A DNA stretch of 64,000 nucleotides. It comes from Candidatus Aminicenantota bacterium (GTDB lineage: Bacteria > Acidobacteriota > Aminicenantia > Aminicenantales > Aminicenantaceae). Both the position numbers and the translations under genes were made by a program. This document shows, in pieces, positions 54,040 to 63,388 of this stretch. The stretch lies in the NCBI GenBank assembly GCA_016927475.1, contig JAFGMO010000081.1:1-64000 (forward strand), written 5' to 3'. Under the pieces are notes generated by a model. That model did not search any database, had not been told where the DNA came from, and saw nothing but the letters and a program-made list of their open reading frames with translations. Every line of letters starts with the position of its first letter. Position 1 is the stretch's first letter.

Positions 54040-55512
54040 ATGAATTTTTTCTTTCACGAGACAAAAATCAGCCAAATCTTTTCTGTAGGCTGTTTTTTAT
54101 TGATTCTGATTATTTCAGCCGAAGCTCAAGAAAGATTCCGGAGATCACCTCCTTATCCCGAGCCTCTAGATAGACTGGAATTACCTTCTCCGGATTCGGT
54201 TCAATTGAGCAACGGACTTGTGCTTTCTGTTATTTCCAAAAATTCACTTCCCATAGTCAGTATCAAACTGGTTATTCTGGCGGGGGAAAGTCTCTCTCCG
54301 GACAATCTTCCCGGCACGGCCGGCATCACGGCCGCCATGATGACTAGGGGAAACTCGGATTATTCATCCACCAAGCTGGCCGAGGTCATCGAATCATTCG
54401 GAGGCCGCTTATCTGTTTCTACTAATCTGGACTATTCCATGGTCTCTTTTTCCTTTCTTGAAGAATATATAGACCAAGCCCTTTCGGTTTTAAGCAGCAT
54501 TATCCTCAAACCATCTTTTTCAAGGAGGGAAGTCGAAAATATTAAACGAACAATATTTTATGACCTGGTCGATAAATTTAACAACCCTACTTATATCGCT
54601 AAACATCTCCTTTACAAAATTCTTTTTCAAAACCACCCCTATCAAAAAGGAGCGATTAGCGAAGTGACCGCCACCGGCATTACACAGCGGGATATTTCAC
54701 AATTTTATAACACCTACTACAGACCCAACAATGCGGTATTGGTCCTAACGGGAAATTTCAATCTTTCTGTCGCATCACGCAAAGTCAGTCATTTTTTTAA
54801 TACGTGGCAAAGGAAAAATGTGGAAAAATCCTTCATTCCGATGCCCGAGCCCCAGAAACGTGTTAAGATCTGTTTCGTCGACAAGCCCAACGCACAGGAT
54901 GCGACCATCATGATGGGAAACATCATTATGCCCATCACCAGTCCGGACTTTTTCCCCATTACAGTCATGAATCAAGTTTTGGGTGGAACACCTACATCAC
55001 GTCTTTTCCTCAATTTAAGGGAATCCAAGCGTTATGCCTATGAAGCCTTCAGTGAACTGGAATTCTACCAGAGATGTGGTGTATTACTCATTCGGGTTCG
55101 TGTGCTTCCGGAAAAGGTGCATCAATCCATAGAAGAATGTTTGAAAGAGCTGAGCGATATAAGCCGTGAGAAACCCAAAAGCTACGATATCGAGCAGGCA
55201 AAATCTTACCTGATCGGAAATTTTCCTCTATATTTCGAAACATACGACGATCTCAGCTTCAGAGCTTCCGAACGTTTGACTTATGGACTCGGAAGAGAAC
55301 ATTGGAATAAGTATTACGATACAATCATGGGAGTGAACTCAGAGGAAGTTTTTGAAACAGCCAAAAGATATTCCCTGTATACACCAGCTGTTATTATCAT
55401 CGGTGATAAAACCCTTATCATCGATGATCTTTCCAACGCTTTTAATGAAGTGGAAGTTTACAATACAAAGGGAGAGCTTCAATATGTGGTAAAAAAGGGG
55501 GAAATAACATAA
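54040..55512 (+). CDS. M16-family protein lacking the zinc motif (second of pair)
   Basis: About 490 residues with a signal peptide ending at SAEAQ. The M16 N-domain has PGTAGITAAMMTRGN (about 91-105) where active members have HFLEH; this form is usual in the non-catalytic partner of an M16 pair. A middle YYRPNNAVLVLTGNF strand and the C-terminal halves are normal. The ATG at 54040 lies 2 nt after the preceding stop with AAAGG upstream; a GTG at 54034 is the alternative. With the first protein it would make a complex of two inactive-type subunits. Confidence 0.88.
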   Translation: MNFFFHETKISQIFSVGCFLLILIISAEAQERFRRSPPYPEPLDRLELPSPDSVQLSNGLVLSVISKNSLPIVSIKLVILAGESLSPDNLPGTAGITAAMMTRGNSDYSSTKLAEVIESFGGRLSVSTNLDYSMVSFSFLEEYIDQALSVLSSIILKPSFSRREVENIKRTIFYDLVDKFNNPTYIAKHLLYKILFQNHPYQKGAISEVTATGITQRDISQFYNTYYRPNNAVLVLTGNFNLSVASRKVSHFFNTWQRKNVEKSFIPMPEPQKRVKICFVDKPNAQDATIMMGNIIMPITSPDFFPITVMNQVLGGTPTSRLFLNLRESKRYAYEAFSELEFYQRCGVLLIRVRVLPEKVHQSIEECLKELSDISREKPKSYDIEQAKSYLIGNFPLYFETYDDLSFRASERLTYGLGREHWNKYYDTIMGVNSEEVFETAKRYSLYTPAVIIIGDKTLIIDDLSNAFNEVEVYNTKGELQYVVKKGEIT

Positions 55513-55589
55513 AATTCGGACCGGAACGAAAAGGGGTATCAAGGCACTTCCGATAAACTTTTTTTCACAAACCCGAAACAGGAGAAAAA

Positions 55590-56114
55590 ATGAGAGAAAT
55601 ATTGATAGACGGCAAAAAATTGAAAATATTGGAAGGAGATATAGTCCGGATGAAGGTCGATGCAATCGTCAACGCCGCCAATAAATCTCTTGTGCTGGGA
55701 GGAGGAGTCGCAGGCGCCATCCGTCGAGCGGGAGGACCCAGCATCCAAGAAGAATGTGACCGGATCGGTCCCATAAACACTGGTGAAGCGGCTTTAACCG
55801 GAGGCGGAAACCTTGAAGCCCGATTCGTTATCCATGCTGCCGGACCTGTCTATGGAGAAGGAAATGAAGATGCGAAGTTACGGATGGCAACTATCAGCTG
55901 TCTCAACATTGCTTTTAGCAAGAAAATGAAAAGTATCGCTTTCCCCGCCATAAGTACCGGAATATACCGCTTTCCCATCGAAAAATGCAGTGAGATTATG
56001 ATCACCACGGCCAAAGATTTTTTAGGTAACCATGAATACCCGAGGGAGATAATTTTTTGCCTCTACGGCCAAGAGGCTTACGCCGTATTTGAACGCACTT
56101 TTTTAGAAATTTAG
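55590..56114 (+). CDS. Macrodomain protein (ADP-ribosyl hydrolase family)
   Basis: A 174-residue macrodomain. VDAIVNAANKSLVLGGGVA (about 22-40) is the ADP-ribose-binding signature, and FPAISTGIYRFP follows. Relatives remove ADP-ribose from proteins or hydrolyse O-acetyl-ADP-ribose. GAGAAAAA precedes the ATG. It is 77 nt after the second M16 gene; a shared transcript is possible but the link in function is not evident. A weak hairpin with TGTTTTTT lies within 40 nt of the stop. Confidence 0.9.
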   Translation: MREILIDGKKLKILEGDIVRMKVDAIVNAANKSLVLGGGVAGAIRRAGGPSIQEECDRIGPINTGEAALTGGGNLEARFVIHAAGPVYGEGNEDAKLRMATISCLNIAFSKKMKSIAFPAISTGIYRFPIEKCSEIMITTAKDFLGNHEYPREIIFCLYGQEAYAVFERTFLEI

Positions 56115-56183
56115 GGGAAACATCGGCATACCCCGGGAAGTGCCTGTTTTTTGATCAACGGGTCTTTTTGGTGAATGTCCCCA

Positions 56184-57155
56184 TCATTTATACTTAGTGA
56201 TGAAGTGCACCAGTTCGTACCGGTTTTTCACGCCGAGTTTCTGGTAAAGATTATAGACATGGTTCTTTACGGTGTGATAGGAAATAAATAGCGCCTCTTC
56301 GATTTGTTTATTGCTTTTCCCATCCAATATCATCTTTAAAATATCCTGCTCTCTTCGTGAAATATCAAACTTCGTAAAGATTGAATCCAAAACCTCCCTA
56401 TCTTCAACGATCGTGAGCATGCTTTCGGCATACTTCCGGAATGGGAAATGAATCCAAAGATAGGGAACGAGGCTGAATATAAAAACGCAAGCTAATGCCA
56501 AAGGATAACGAACCGCCCTTGGAATGATATCTTCGGCGTTTGAAATGATAACGACAAAGACAATAAAAAATAATGTCAGTCCGATATAACGCATCAGAAA
56601 AAACCAGCCGAATGAAGACTTTAAAGCGCCTTTTTTCCTGTCCCTTTCTCTTTTTCCTGAAAAAACAATCAAGATTAGGGCCAGAATTTCAAAAACAATA
56701 AAATTGTCAAATACCATTTTATAAAACACATTCAACATTCTTTTTAAGGAGCCCTGGTGAAGGACAGTTTTGATACCAAAGGAGATAATAAAAAACACCA
56801 ATCCTGCTCCTAGCCATCTTTTTGTCCATTCTGAAAAATCCCGGTCTTTAAATCCCAAATAAACCCGGAACATGGAATAAACCAAACCGATTTCAAGGAG
56901 TGTGACCAAAAGAAAAGTACCTTCATTAAGAAGTGGTATATTTCTCAAGCTTGAATCTTCAGGAAGATTAAAGGTACCGTAAAGCATAATCAGGCCGGTA
57001 AAAATTAGTAAAGCATAAATCACACAATAGTGGACCAGAGGCTGTAGAAATGGGTAGGTATAATTTTTCCTGATTTGATGGATAAAAAAAGCCACCCAGA
57101 GAGCAACAATCAGGTTGATAAGCACACCTAAAAGTCCGATATGTTCCATTGTCAA
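56184..57155 (-). CDS. Seven-TM membrane regulator with LuxR-type HTH
   Basis: A 323-residue protein. About seven hydrophobic segments fill residues 5-245. The last ~65 residues are a LuxR/GerE helix-turn-helix: SRREQDILKMILDGKSNKQ, then the recognition helix in YHTVKNHVYNLYQKLGV. It would sense a membrane or external cue and bind DNA directly from the membrane. It is divergent from the membrane/wHTH pair at 57399, with a perfect 13-bp inverted repeat between them, so these are the likeliest targets. Confidence 0.88.
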   Translation of the reverse strand: MTMEHIGLLGVLINLIVALWVAFFIHQIRKNYTYPFLQPLVHYCVIYALLIFTGLIMLYGTFNLPEDSSLRNIPLLNEGTFLLVTLLEIGLVYSMFRVYLGFKDRDFSEWTKRWLGAGLVFFIISFGIKTVLHQGSLKRMLNVFYKMVFDNFIVFEILALILIVFSGKRERDRKKGALKSSFGWFFLMRYIGLTLFFIVFVVIISNAEDIIPRAVRYPLALACVFIFSLVPYLWIHFPFRKYAESMLTIVEDREVLDSIFTKFDISRREQDILKMILDGKSNKQIEEALFISYHTVKNHVYNLYQKLGVKNRYELVHFITKYK

Positions 57156-57199
57156 TATATACGTATGATTGTTTTCACAAGTTCAACATCTATTTTTTT

Positions 57200-57228
57200 T
57201 GAATAATAAAGGCCCCCTTTATTATTCA
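57200..57228. promoter_or_regulatory. Perfect 13-bp inverted repeat, operator candidate
   Basis: TGAATAATAAAGG (57200-57212), CCC, CCTTTATTATTCA (57216-57228). It lies 45 bp upstream of the LuxR-type gene in the divergent gap. T8 precedes rather than follows it on the plus strand, so it does not look like a terminator for either neighbour. Confidence 0.5.
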
Positions 57229-57325
57229 TTACACTACCAGATAATTCCAATATTATATGTCATAAAATATTATTTTAAGGCAATATTGACAATAAACCAT
57301 TTTCAAGAAAAAATATCAAAAAAAC

Positions 57326-57354
57326 TTGACATCTTAGTTAATATTATATATAGT
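57326..57354 (+). promoter_or_regulatory. Promoter of the 57399 operon
   Basis: TTGACA (57326-57331), 17-nt A+T-rich spacer, TATAGT (57349-57354). Expected start near 57361, 38 nt before the ATG, with TTAGGAGC as ribosome site. Confidence 0.7.
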
Positions 57355-57398
57355 TTATTTGAATTGAAGTTTATATTTATTTAACTTAGGAGCTTGTC

Positions 57399-58193
57399 AT
57401 GCCAAACAACATACCAATGAAGCCCGTTCAAATCGGGATGACCATCTTTACAATTCTACTTATCGGACCGATGATCTTCGGCCGCATTTTTTTCGGTCCG
57501 GCCGGATTTTACTGGGCCTTCGGTTTCGCACAAATCATTATGGCCGTTATTCACTTCGTGGTTTTTTTAAGGACACGCTTCTGGATTTATCTCATTCCCA
57601 CCGGCATGTACACCCTTTGGTGCCTTACGTTGTTTCCTCCTTTCGCCAATCATCCTTGGCACCATGGGTTTGCCGTAGCCTCCGCCGTTTTCCTCGCCGC
57701 ATTCATAATCGTTTTAATATCCAAACGAATCAACTGGCACTATAAAGAAATTCTTCAGCTTGCCGCCGTATCGGTTACCGGCACCACCGACGGTTTTACC
57801 TCACGGCCCTATCCTACCGGCCCCGCCGAATTCAACAGAAAAGACGCTTTAGGATTGGCCCGATATCTTAAAAAATACGTCATTACTTATCCTTTTATCG
57901 AACCTGACAGGGTGGTATTGGTCATTCCTGAATACATGTGGACTTATTTGCTGTTTTTCAAAAGGAATTATGAAAAGGCCACTTATGTGACGCTCTCCAA
58001 TTCCGGACAGGTCACTGTCCGGATCGCTGAAAATGACTATCGTAAATACAAAGAGGAACTAACTTTTGACCAGTTATGCGCTTCTCTAGGCGATCTTTTC
58101 AAACATTTCCTCCTTTGGTACAGGTTGGGAACCCCCGAAAATATCGTTTCGCTTTTGAATTCCCCCGAACAAGGACATAATAATGAAAAGTAA
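57399..58193 (+). CDS. Unrecognised membrane protein (4 TM plus soluble C-domain)
   Basis: A 264-residue protein I cannot assign. Residues ~9-30, 38-56, 63-80 and 90-108 form four membrane helices. The His-rich loop NHPWHHGF lies before the fourth. From ~115 the chain is soluble and contains TGTTDGFTSRPYPTGPAEF, then alternating hydrophobic strands and a helix rich in Lys/Tyr. The stop overlaps the winged-helix gene by 11 nt, so the two are translated together. Divergent to the LuxR-type sensor. A sensor-transducer pair with the wHTH protein is conceivable. Confidence 0.7.
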   Translation: MPNNIPMKPVQIGMTIFTILLIGPMIFGRIFFGPAGFYWAFGFAQIIMAVIHFVVFLRTRFWIYLIPTGMYTLWCLTLFPPFANHPWHHGFAVASAVFLAAFIIVLISKRINWHYKEILQLAAVSVTGTTDGFTSRPYPTGPAEFNRKDALGLARYLKKYVITYPFIEPDRVVLVIPEYMWTYLLFFKRNYEKATYVTLSNSGQVTVRIAENDYRKYKEELTFDQLCASLGDLFKHFLLWYRLGTPENIVSLLNSPEQGHNNEK

Positions 58194-58797
58194 AGAAAAA
58201 AGTTCTTTCCATGAATCCCATCTAACAGCCGCCCTTTTCTCCAAGGAATATGCCGAAGATTTCCTACGACTACTCGTGATGTACAGGGACATTTCCGCAT
58301 CTGAAGCGGCATCGCGACTGAACATTCATATCAAAACTGCCCAGGACTTCCTGGAAGGGCTCGAAACAGCCGCCATCCTGATCAAGCGCGAAGTAGCGGA
58401 AGGAAAACGTCCGTATTTCCGGTATTCTCTCAAGGAAAAAACCGTTAACATAATTTTTGACCTGAATGAACTTTACAATCCAAAAGCCCAAACAGCTACC
58501 GCATCCTGGAAAATCAAGGAGCGTAAACATTCAGGCGCTTTGTTCAAAGAAGGCCGTCAAGAACGCATTTCCTCTGTTCACGTCTTTGAGGGCAGCGGCC
58601 GGTCACGACAGGAAAGACGCTACAGTCTGAACGAACGCCAGGGAAAATTTCTCTTTTTTCTCCCCTTCCCCTCTGAGAAACCTTCTTCTGTCTGGGATAT
58701 CATGCGGAAAGCCGGTCTCGATGAAGATTGCCTTCCCGAAATTCAAGACATGGTAAATGTCCTTTTGGATCACGGCGTTATCGAAAAAACAGCATAA
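58183..58797 (+). CDS. Winged-helix DNA-binding protein
   Basis: A 204-residue protein. Residues ~20-85 look like an ArsR/MarR-type winged helix (YRDISASEAASRLNIHIKT recognition region, then a wing around GKRPYFRYSL). A second, shorter alpha/beta region near the C-terminus (SVWDIMRKAGLDEDCLPE) resembles another small helical domain. It overlaps the membrane protein gene and probably works with it. Start ATG at 58183 lies within the preceding gene. No ligand motif is visible. Confidence 0.65.
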   Translation: MKSKEKSSFHESHLTAALFSKEYAEDFLRLLVMYRDISASEAASRLNIHIKTAQDFLEGLETAAILIKREVAEGKRPYFRYSLKEKTVNIIFDLNELYNPKAQTATASWKIKERKHSGALFKEGRQERISSVHVFEGSGRSRQERRYSLNERQGKFLFFLPFPSEKPSSVWDIMRKAGLDEDCLPEIQDMVNVLLDHGVIEKTA

Positions 58798-59159
58798 TCC
58801 TTCATCTAACAATCATCAAATGTTGTATTGAAACAGGAGGAATCATATAATAATTGTCTTAATCCGATATCCCGGTTTTCCGGCATAACAAAAAGAGGAG
58901 GTTGAATTTTTTCTATTTTGCATGGAAAAAGCGCTCGTATTATTCATTATTAAGATTCTTATAAATAATATTACACAAAATTCTTATCTCAATCGTCATT
59001 ATAAATGAAGGCATGTGCCGACAATAAAAAAACTTTGTATTACCCATTATTATTCATGAAACATAATAACGGGCAAACTGTTTTGCAACATATTCAGCAA
59101 ATGATTGTTATACTTTACCTGGGTCTTGGGAATAAAGATCCGGGAAATCGGGAGGAACC
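58798..59159. other. 362-nt gap without a gene
   Basis: A+T-rich spacer upstream of the TolC-like gene. It holds CCGG-TTTT-CCGG near 58874-58890 and a hairpin CCC-A-TTATTAT (59043-59053) with ATAATAA-C-GGG (59063-59073), without a following T run. Short frames here are under 30 codons and lack convincing ribosome sites. No tRNA-like fold was seen. Confidence 0.5.
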
Positions 59160-60707
59160 ATGAAAACAACCGTTCGAATCTCGATCTTTTTAATAACCAC
59201 AGGAGCCCTTCTCTACTCTCAAAATCCGGATGTCAAAACCCGGGAAATGACCCTTCAGGACTGTGTTCTTCAGGCCTTGAAAAAAAACCTGGATATCATC
59301 GTTTTGTCCTATAATCCCGAAATTTCAGAGGAATCGGTCCGTGAAGCCAAAGGCAAATTTTACCCCCAGCTTACTTTTCAATACCAGAATGAAGACCGAA
59401 ACCAGCTTGGGGCCTGGGGGGTCGAAGGGACAAACTATACGGTTAAGGGCAGCCAGTTTTATATGGCGTTCAACCAATACATACCGACGGGAGGGGAAAT
59501 CTCTCTCGATTTTTTCAACTCCACGACAGACAGCACCCAGGCATTACTTTCGCTCAATCCCCATTATTACAGCTATCTCAGGTTCAACATCAAACAGCCC
59601 CTTTTCAAGGATTTCGGTCCCAAGATCGCCCGCTGGCAGATTAAAAAGGCGGAAAACCAGCGCCAAATCTCATCATTGGACTTGAAGGCGACCGTCAGCC
59701 AGAAAATTTTCGAAGTGGACCAGGCATACTGGAACCTGGTTTATGCCATGGAATCTCTCAAGGTTAATGAAATTTCCCTCAACAACAGCAGGTTACAGCT
59801 TGAAAAAACGCAAAAAGCCTACAAAATGGGTCTCAAATCCGCCGTGGATTTGATCAGTGCTGAAACCGAGGTGGCTAATTGGGAAAACTCCGTTCTCTCC
59901 TCCCGTTATCAGGTTGATGCGTATGAACTGGCTCTTAAAAAACTTCTCAACTTTCCCACAGAGGGTCCGGAAAGCGATATTCGCATTTTTCCCAGCGAAA
60001 AACCGGAAATAAAAAAAGCCACTCTAAGTGAAAGGGAAGCCTTGGATACAGCCCTCTCCCACCGCCCTGAAATGGGCCGTATTCAAACCGAGATCAACAG
60101 CAGCCAACTGGACATCGGCTACTATAAAAACCAGGTTAAACCCCAGCTCGACGTCAATTTTTTCCTTTCATATCCCGGACAATCCGGAATTCGCTATCAA
60201 TATCTCAATGACAATCCTTTTACGGGAATCATTGTGGATACTATAGAAGGCAGCCGTGCGGATTCCATCAAAGATATCATCAATTTGAAGTATCCCAACT
60301 GGCAAATCCGTTTTGATTTATCTCTTCCGCTTCAGAATATTTTTTCCCGCGCCGAACTTGCCCGGGCAAAACTCCAACATGAACAGAATAAAGCCGAAAG
60401 AGAAAAAACGGAAACCATGATCCGTTTTGAAATTAAAGAAATTTTTAAGGAACTGCGCCATAATGAACAAAGAATCGAAAGCTCCACTGAGTACAGGAAA
60501 CTTATGGAAAAAAAATTAGAAGCGGAAACCCAAAAGTTCAACCTGGGTTTAGTGGGCAGCGAGTGGTTGTTTTCTTACCAGCGCGAGCTGGCCTCAGCCA
60601 GAGCCAATGAAATCAAGGCCCTCATCGATTACAAGATTTCGCTGGCCAAACTGGGAAAAATCCTCGGCATAAATGTGGAGGATAAAAATCTGGACTTTGT
60701 CTTCTAA
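59160..60707 (+). CDS. TolC-family outer-membrane efflux protein
   Basis: A 515-residue protein with a signal peptide (to about residue 22). Two repeats of the OEP coiled-coil/beta-strand type follow: the first has NLDIIVLSYNPEISEESVREAKGKFYPQ, the second QLDIGYYKNQVKPQLDV-like residues. The C-terminal end is short. It would be the exit duct of a tripartite exporter; no membrane-fusion protein or pump gene is adjacent. GGGAGG precedes the ATG. The 3' end overlaps the anSME gene by 4 nt, tail to tail. Confidence 0.85.
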   Translation: MKTTVRISIFLITTGALLYSQNPDVKTREMTLQDCVLQALKKNLDIIVLSYNPEISEESVREAKGKFYPQLTFQYQNEDRNQLGAWGVEGTNYTVKGSQFYMAFNQYIPTGGEISLDFFNSTTDSTQALLSLNPHYYSYLRFNIKQPLFKDFGPKIARWQIKKAENQRQISSLDLKATVSQKIFEVDQAYWNLVYAMESLKVNEISLNNSRLQLEKTQKAYKMGLKSAVDLISAETEVANWENSVLSSRYQVDAYELALKKLLNFPTEGPESDIRIFPSEKPEIKKATLSEREALDTALSHRPEMGRIQTEINSSQLDIGYYKNQVKPQLDVNFFLSYPGQSGIRYQYLNDNPFTGIIVDTIEGSRADSIKDIINLKYPNWQIRFDLSLPLQNIFSRAELARAKLQHEQNKAEREKTETMIRFEIKEIFKELRHNEQRIESSTEYRKLMEKKLEAETQKFNLGLVGSEWLFSYQRELASARANEIKALIDYKISLAKLGKILGINVEDKNLDFVF

Positions 60708-61855
60708 TACCAAGACACATCGTTCTCTTTTTCCCATCTTTCCGCCAGCAGGCGCATATGTTTGTCGGCATGGGCGAAAAACATTTTGTATGCGGGACAA
60801 AGGACATTCAAGGATTTTTCCTTTGGATCGGCCAATCGGTCCTTGGTGCATCCTCCCCTGCATAGCGGCAACCACCGACACTTCCGGCATTCCTGAGGAA
60901 GGTCGGCTTTTTTTCCTCCGAATTTTTTCTGCCTAGACGAGTTCAGCATGTCACACAGCTTTCTCTCCTTGATATTTCCCAGCTTCCACTCGGGATACAC
61001 AAAAAAATCACAGGAAAAAACATCCCCGTTGTGCTCGACGACAACATAATTACCGCATTTTTTTAAAAGATTACACTGGGGCGGTGTTCGTCCTACATAA
61101 GCAAAAAAAATTGAATCGAAAAACCTGATTGATGTCGTGGGGTACTCTTTATCAAAATCATTCATCCAGAGATCAAATACAGTGCAGAGAAATCTTCCGT
61201 AGCCTTCCGGGTCGACGGAAAAGGCGGCCGGCTTCTGCGGTGTAACGGAATCCGGTTCGATACAGGGAATAAACTGCATAAAGTTAAGTCCGAGCGATTT
61301 ATGAAATGCATAAATTTCTTTGGGAAAACGAACCGAATAATCATTCAGTACGGTCAGCGCATTGACTTCTACTCCCTTTTTGATGAGAAGTTCCGCTTTG
61401 GAAACGACTTTCTCCCATGAACCATCCCCGCTCCGCAGCCGCCGGTACCTGTCATGCACATGGCGGGGCCCGTCGAGTGAAAGACCAACTAAAAATTGAA
61501 ATTCCCGCAGAAAATCCGCCCATTCCTCGTCGATAAGAATTCCGTTCGTCTGAAGCCCGTTTCCTACTGTTTGATCCCGCCCGTACTTCATCTGAAGCTC
61601 AACCGCTTTTTTAAAAAAATCCAGCCCCATGAGAGTCGGTTCACCTCCCTGCCAGGCAAAAGAGACGGCCCGCTCCCCCTGCTCTAAAACCTGGCGTATG
61701 ATTTCCTCCAGGATATCTCCGGACATCCGGTGTGCCATATTTTCCGGAAATAACTTATCCTTCTCAAGATAAAAGCAGTAGCTGCAGGCCATATTACAGT
61801 CCGGACCGGCAGGTTTAATGAGAACCGTTTCCAATTTTTTTTTCACGTATCTCAA
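60704..61855 (-). CDS. Anaerobic sulfatase-maturating enzyme (radical SAM/SPASM)
   Basis: A 383-residue radical SAM enzyme. Cys20, Cys24 and Cys27 (CNMACSYCFYLEK) bind the SAM cluster. GGEPTLMG and LQTNGIL are family marks, and two more clusters are held by C-terminal cysteines (CGNYVVVE, CRKCRWLPLCRGGC). It converts the active-site cysteine of sulfatases to formylglycine without oxygen. It lies 32 nt downstream of a Cys-type sulfatase on the same strand, which is its likely client. Confidence 0.93.
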   Translation of the reverse strand: MRYVKKKLETVLIKPAGPDCNMACSYCFYLEKDKLFPENMAHRMSGDILEEIIRQVLEQGERAVSFAWQGGEPTLMGLDFFKKAVELQMKYGRDQTVGNGLQTNGILIDEEWADFLREFQFLVGLSLDGPRHVHDRYRRLRSGDGSWEKVVSKAELLIKKGVEVNALTVLNDYSVRFPKEIYAFHKSLGLNFMQFIPCIEPDSVTPQKPAAFSVDPEGYGRFLCTVFDLWMNDFDKEYPTTSIRFFDSIFFAYVGRTPPQCNLLKKCGNYVVVEHNGDVFSCDFFVYPEWKLGNIKERKLCDMLNSSRQKKFGGKKADLPQECRKCRWLPLCRGGCTKDRLADPKEKSLNVLCPAYKMFFAHADKHMRLLAERWEKENDVSWY

Positions 61856-61887
61856 GGGTTTTTCACTGAATACAAGAACTTATTCTG

Positions 61888-63384
61888 TTATTTGCGTACC
61901 AGGGGAAATATCTGCGACTCCGTTCGGGCTTCCTCAAAAATCCTCTGCGCTTCAGCCGCAACTTTGGGATGGGAAGCCGACACATCGTTTTGTTCTTCCA
62001 CATCCTGCTCAAGGTCATAAAGTTCCAATTTTCCTTCCGGAGCGGATCGGTAAGCTTTCCATTTCCCGAAGCGCACGGCCTGCCGTCTCTTGTATTCCCA
62101 GTAGAGATACTCGTGCTCCTTCTGTTGTTGAGGATGACCAGTCAAAACAGGCAAAAGCGAAATACCGTCGATATTTTCCGGAAGAGGAATCCCAGCCGTT
62201 TCAGCGAAGGTAGGCATAAAATCCCAGAAGGCCGATATATGGGAGCTAACTGCACCCCCTTTAACGAAACCCGGCCAACGGACAACAAGCGGAACTCTGA
62301 TTCCTCCTTCATACAAAGACGTTTTTAATCCCCGCAAAGGCCCGGCGCTGTTGAAAAATGTCGAATCCGTCCCTCCATTGAATGTCGGACCGTTATCGCT
62401 TGAAAACAAAACCATGGTTTTTTCATCAAGCCCCAGCTTTTTAACCCGTTTCATGATGCGGCCGATTCCCCGGTCCATCCGGGTGATCATGGCGGCATAA
62501 CCCGCCCTCGGTACCGGGTGCGGCAGGTACCCTTTTTCCCCTTTATAAGGGACTTCGGGAAAAGCTCCTGTGTACTCATCGAGGGAATCTTTCGGCACCT
62601 GAATGGCAGCATGGGGAACCGTGAAGGGGACATAAAGGAAAAACGGTTGGTCTTTGTTTTTTTGAATGAAATCCACGGCCTCTTCAACCATCAGGTCCAG
62701 GGAATATTGTTTGCCGCTATATTCATCATAAGAAGCCTCTTCATTAGGGTTTCTGTCCTTGGGCAGCCTCTGGTGGGGGAAAAAATACCGGTTCCCTTCA
62801 AGGACATGTTTCTGCCCGTTGCGCCATAGGTGGGTGGGATAATAGTTATGGGCCACCCTCTGGCAAAGGTAGCCGTACCAGTGGTCAAAGCCCTGTTTGT
62901 TCGGCTCTCCGCTGCTGTGAGGACCGCCTAGCCCCCATTTTCCGATGACACCGGTCGTGTATCCCGCTCTCTGGAGCATGGAGCCTATGGTGGTTGTCCC
63001 CGCCGGAAGGGGACGCTGTCCCTCCAATTCCGGGTCATGCCAAACATCCCCCCTCTCTCCCATCTCATCATTATCACGGATATAAGCGTGTCCCGTATGC
63101 TTCCCGGTCAGAAGAACACACCGGGATGGAGCACAAACCGTACTGCCTGCATAGTGTTGGGTGAAACGCATTCCTTCCGCAGCCATTCGGTCGATATGAG
63201 GTGTCCGGATCTTTTTCTGCCCGTAGCATCCCAATTCCCCGTAACCCAGGTCATCAGCCAGAAAAAAAATGATATTGGGCTTCTCTTTATTTCCCTTTTT
63301 ACAGAATTCCATGGGAAAGGCCACAGCGGCGGCTCCCGCCCCCATCATTTTCATAAAACATCTTCTCTTTAATATTTTTTTCAT
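61888..63384 (-). CDS. Cys-type sulfatase (arylsulfatase A family), exported
   Basis: A 498-residue sulfatase. The nucleophile is Cys84 in CAPSRCVLLTGKH, a CxPxR site for formylglycine. Other Ca2+-binding and catalytic residues are in IIFFLADDLGYGELG and VLFSSDNGPTFNGG. The leader KRRCFMKMMGAGAAAVAF is Tat-like with a possible lipid-bearing Cys28. It would remove sulfate from sugar chains or aryl esters in the periplasm. Adjacent anSME activates it. Confidence 0.92.
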   Translation of the reverse strand: MKKILKRRCFMKMMGAGAAAVAFPMEFCKKGNKEKPNIIFFLADDLGYGELGCYGQKKIRTPHIDRMAAEGMRFTQHYAGSTVCAPSRCVLLTGKHTGHAYIRDNDEMGERGDVWHDPELEGQRPLPAGTTTIGSMLQRAGYTTGVIGKWGLGGPHSSGEPNKQGFDHWYGYLCQRVAHNYYPTHLWRNGQKHVLEGNRYFFPHQRLPKDRNPNEEASYDEYSGKQYSLDLMVEEAVDFIQKNKDQPFFLYVPFTVPHAAIQVPKDSLDEYTGAFPEVPYKGEKGYLPHPVPRAGYAAMITRMDRGIGRIMKRVKKLGLDEKTMVLFSSDNGPTFNGGTDSTFFNSAGPLRGLKTSLYEGGIRVPLVVRWPGFVKGGAVSSHISAFWDFMPTFAETAGIPLPENIDGISLLPVLTGHPQQQKEHEYLYWEYKRRQAVRFGKWKAYRSAPEGKLELYDLEQDVEEQNDVSASHPKVAAEAQRIFEEARTESQIFPLVRK

Positions 63385-63388
63385 GAGG

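Noticed and set aside
57190..57230. Terminator at the 13-bp inverted repeat
   Set aside because: The T run precedes the stem on the plus strand and becomes A on the minus strand, so neither strand has the stem-then-T order.
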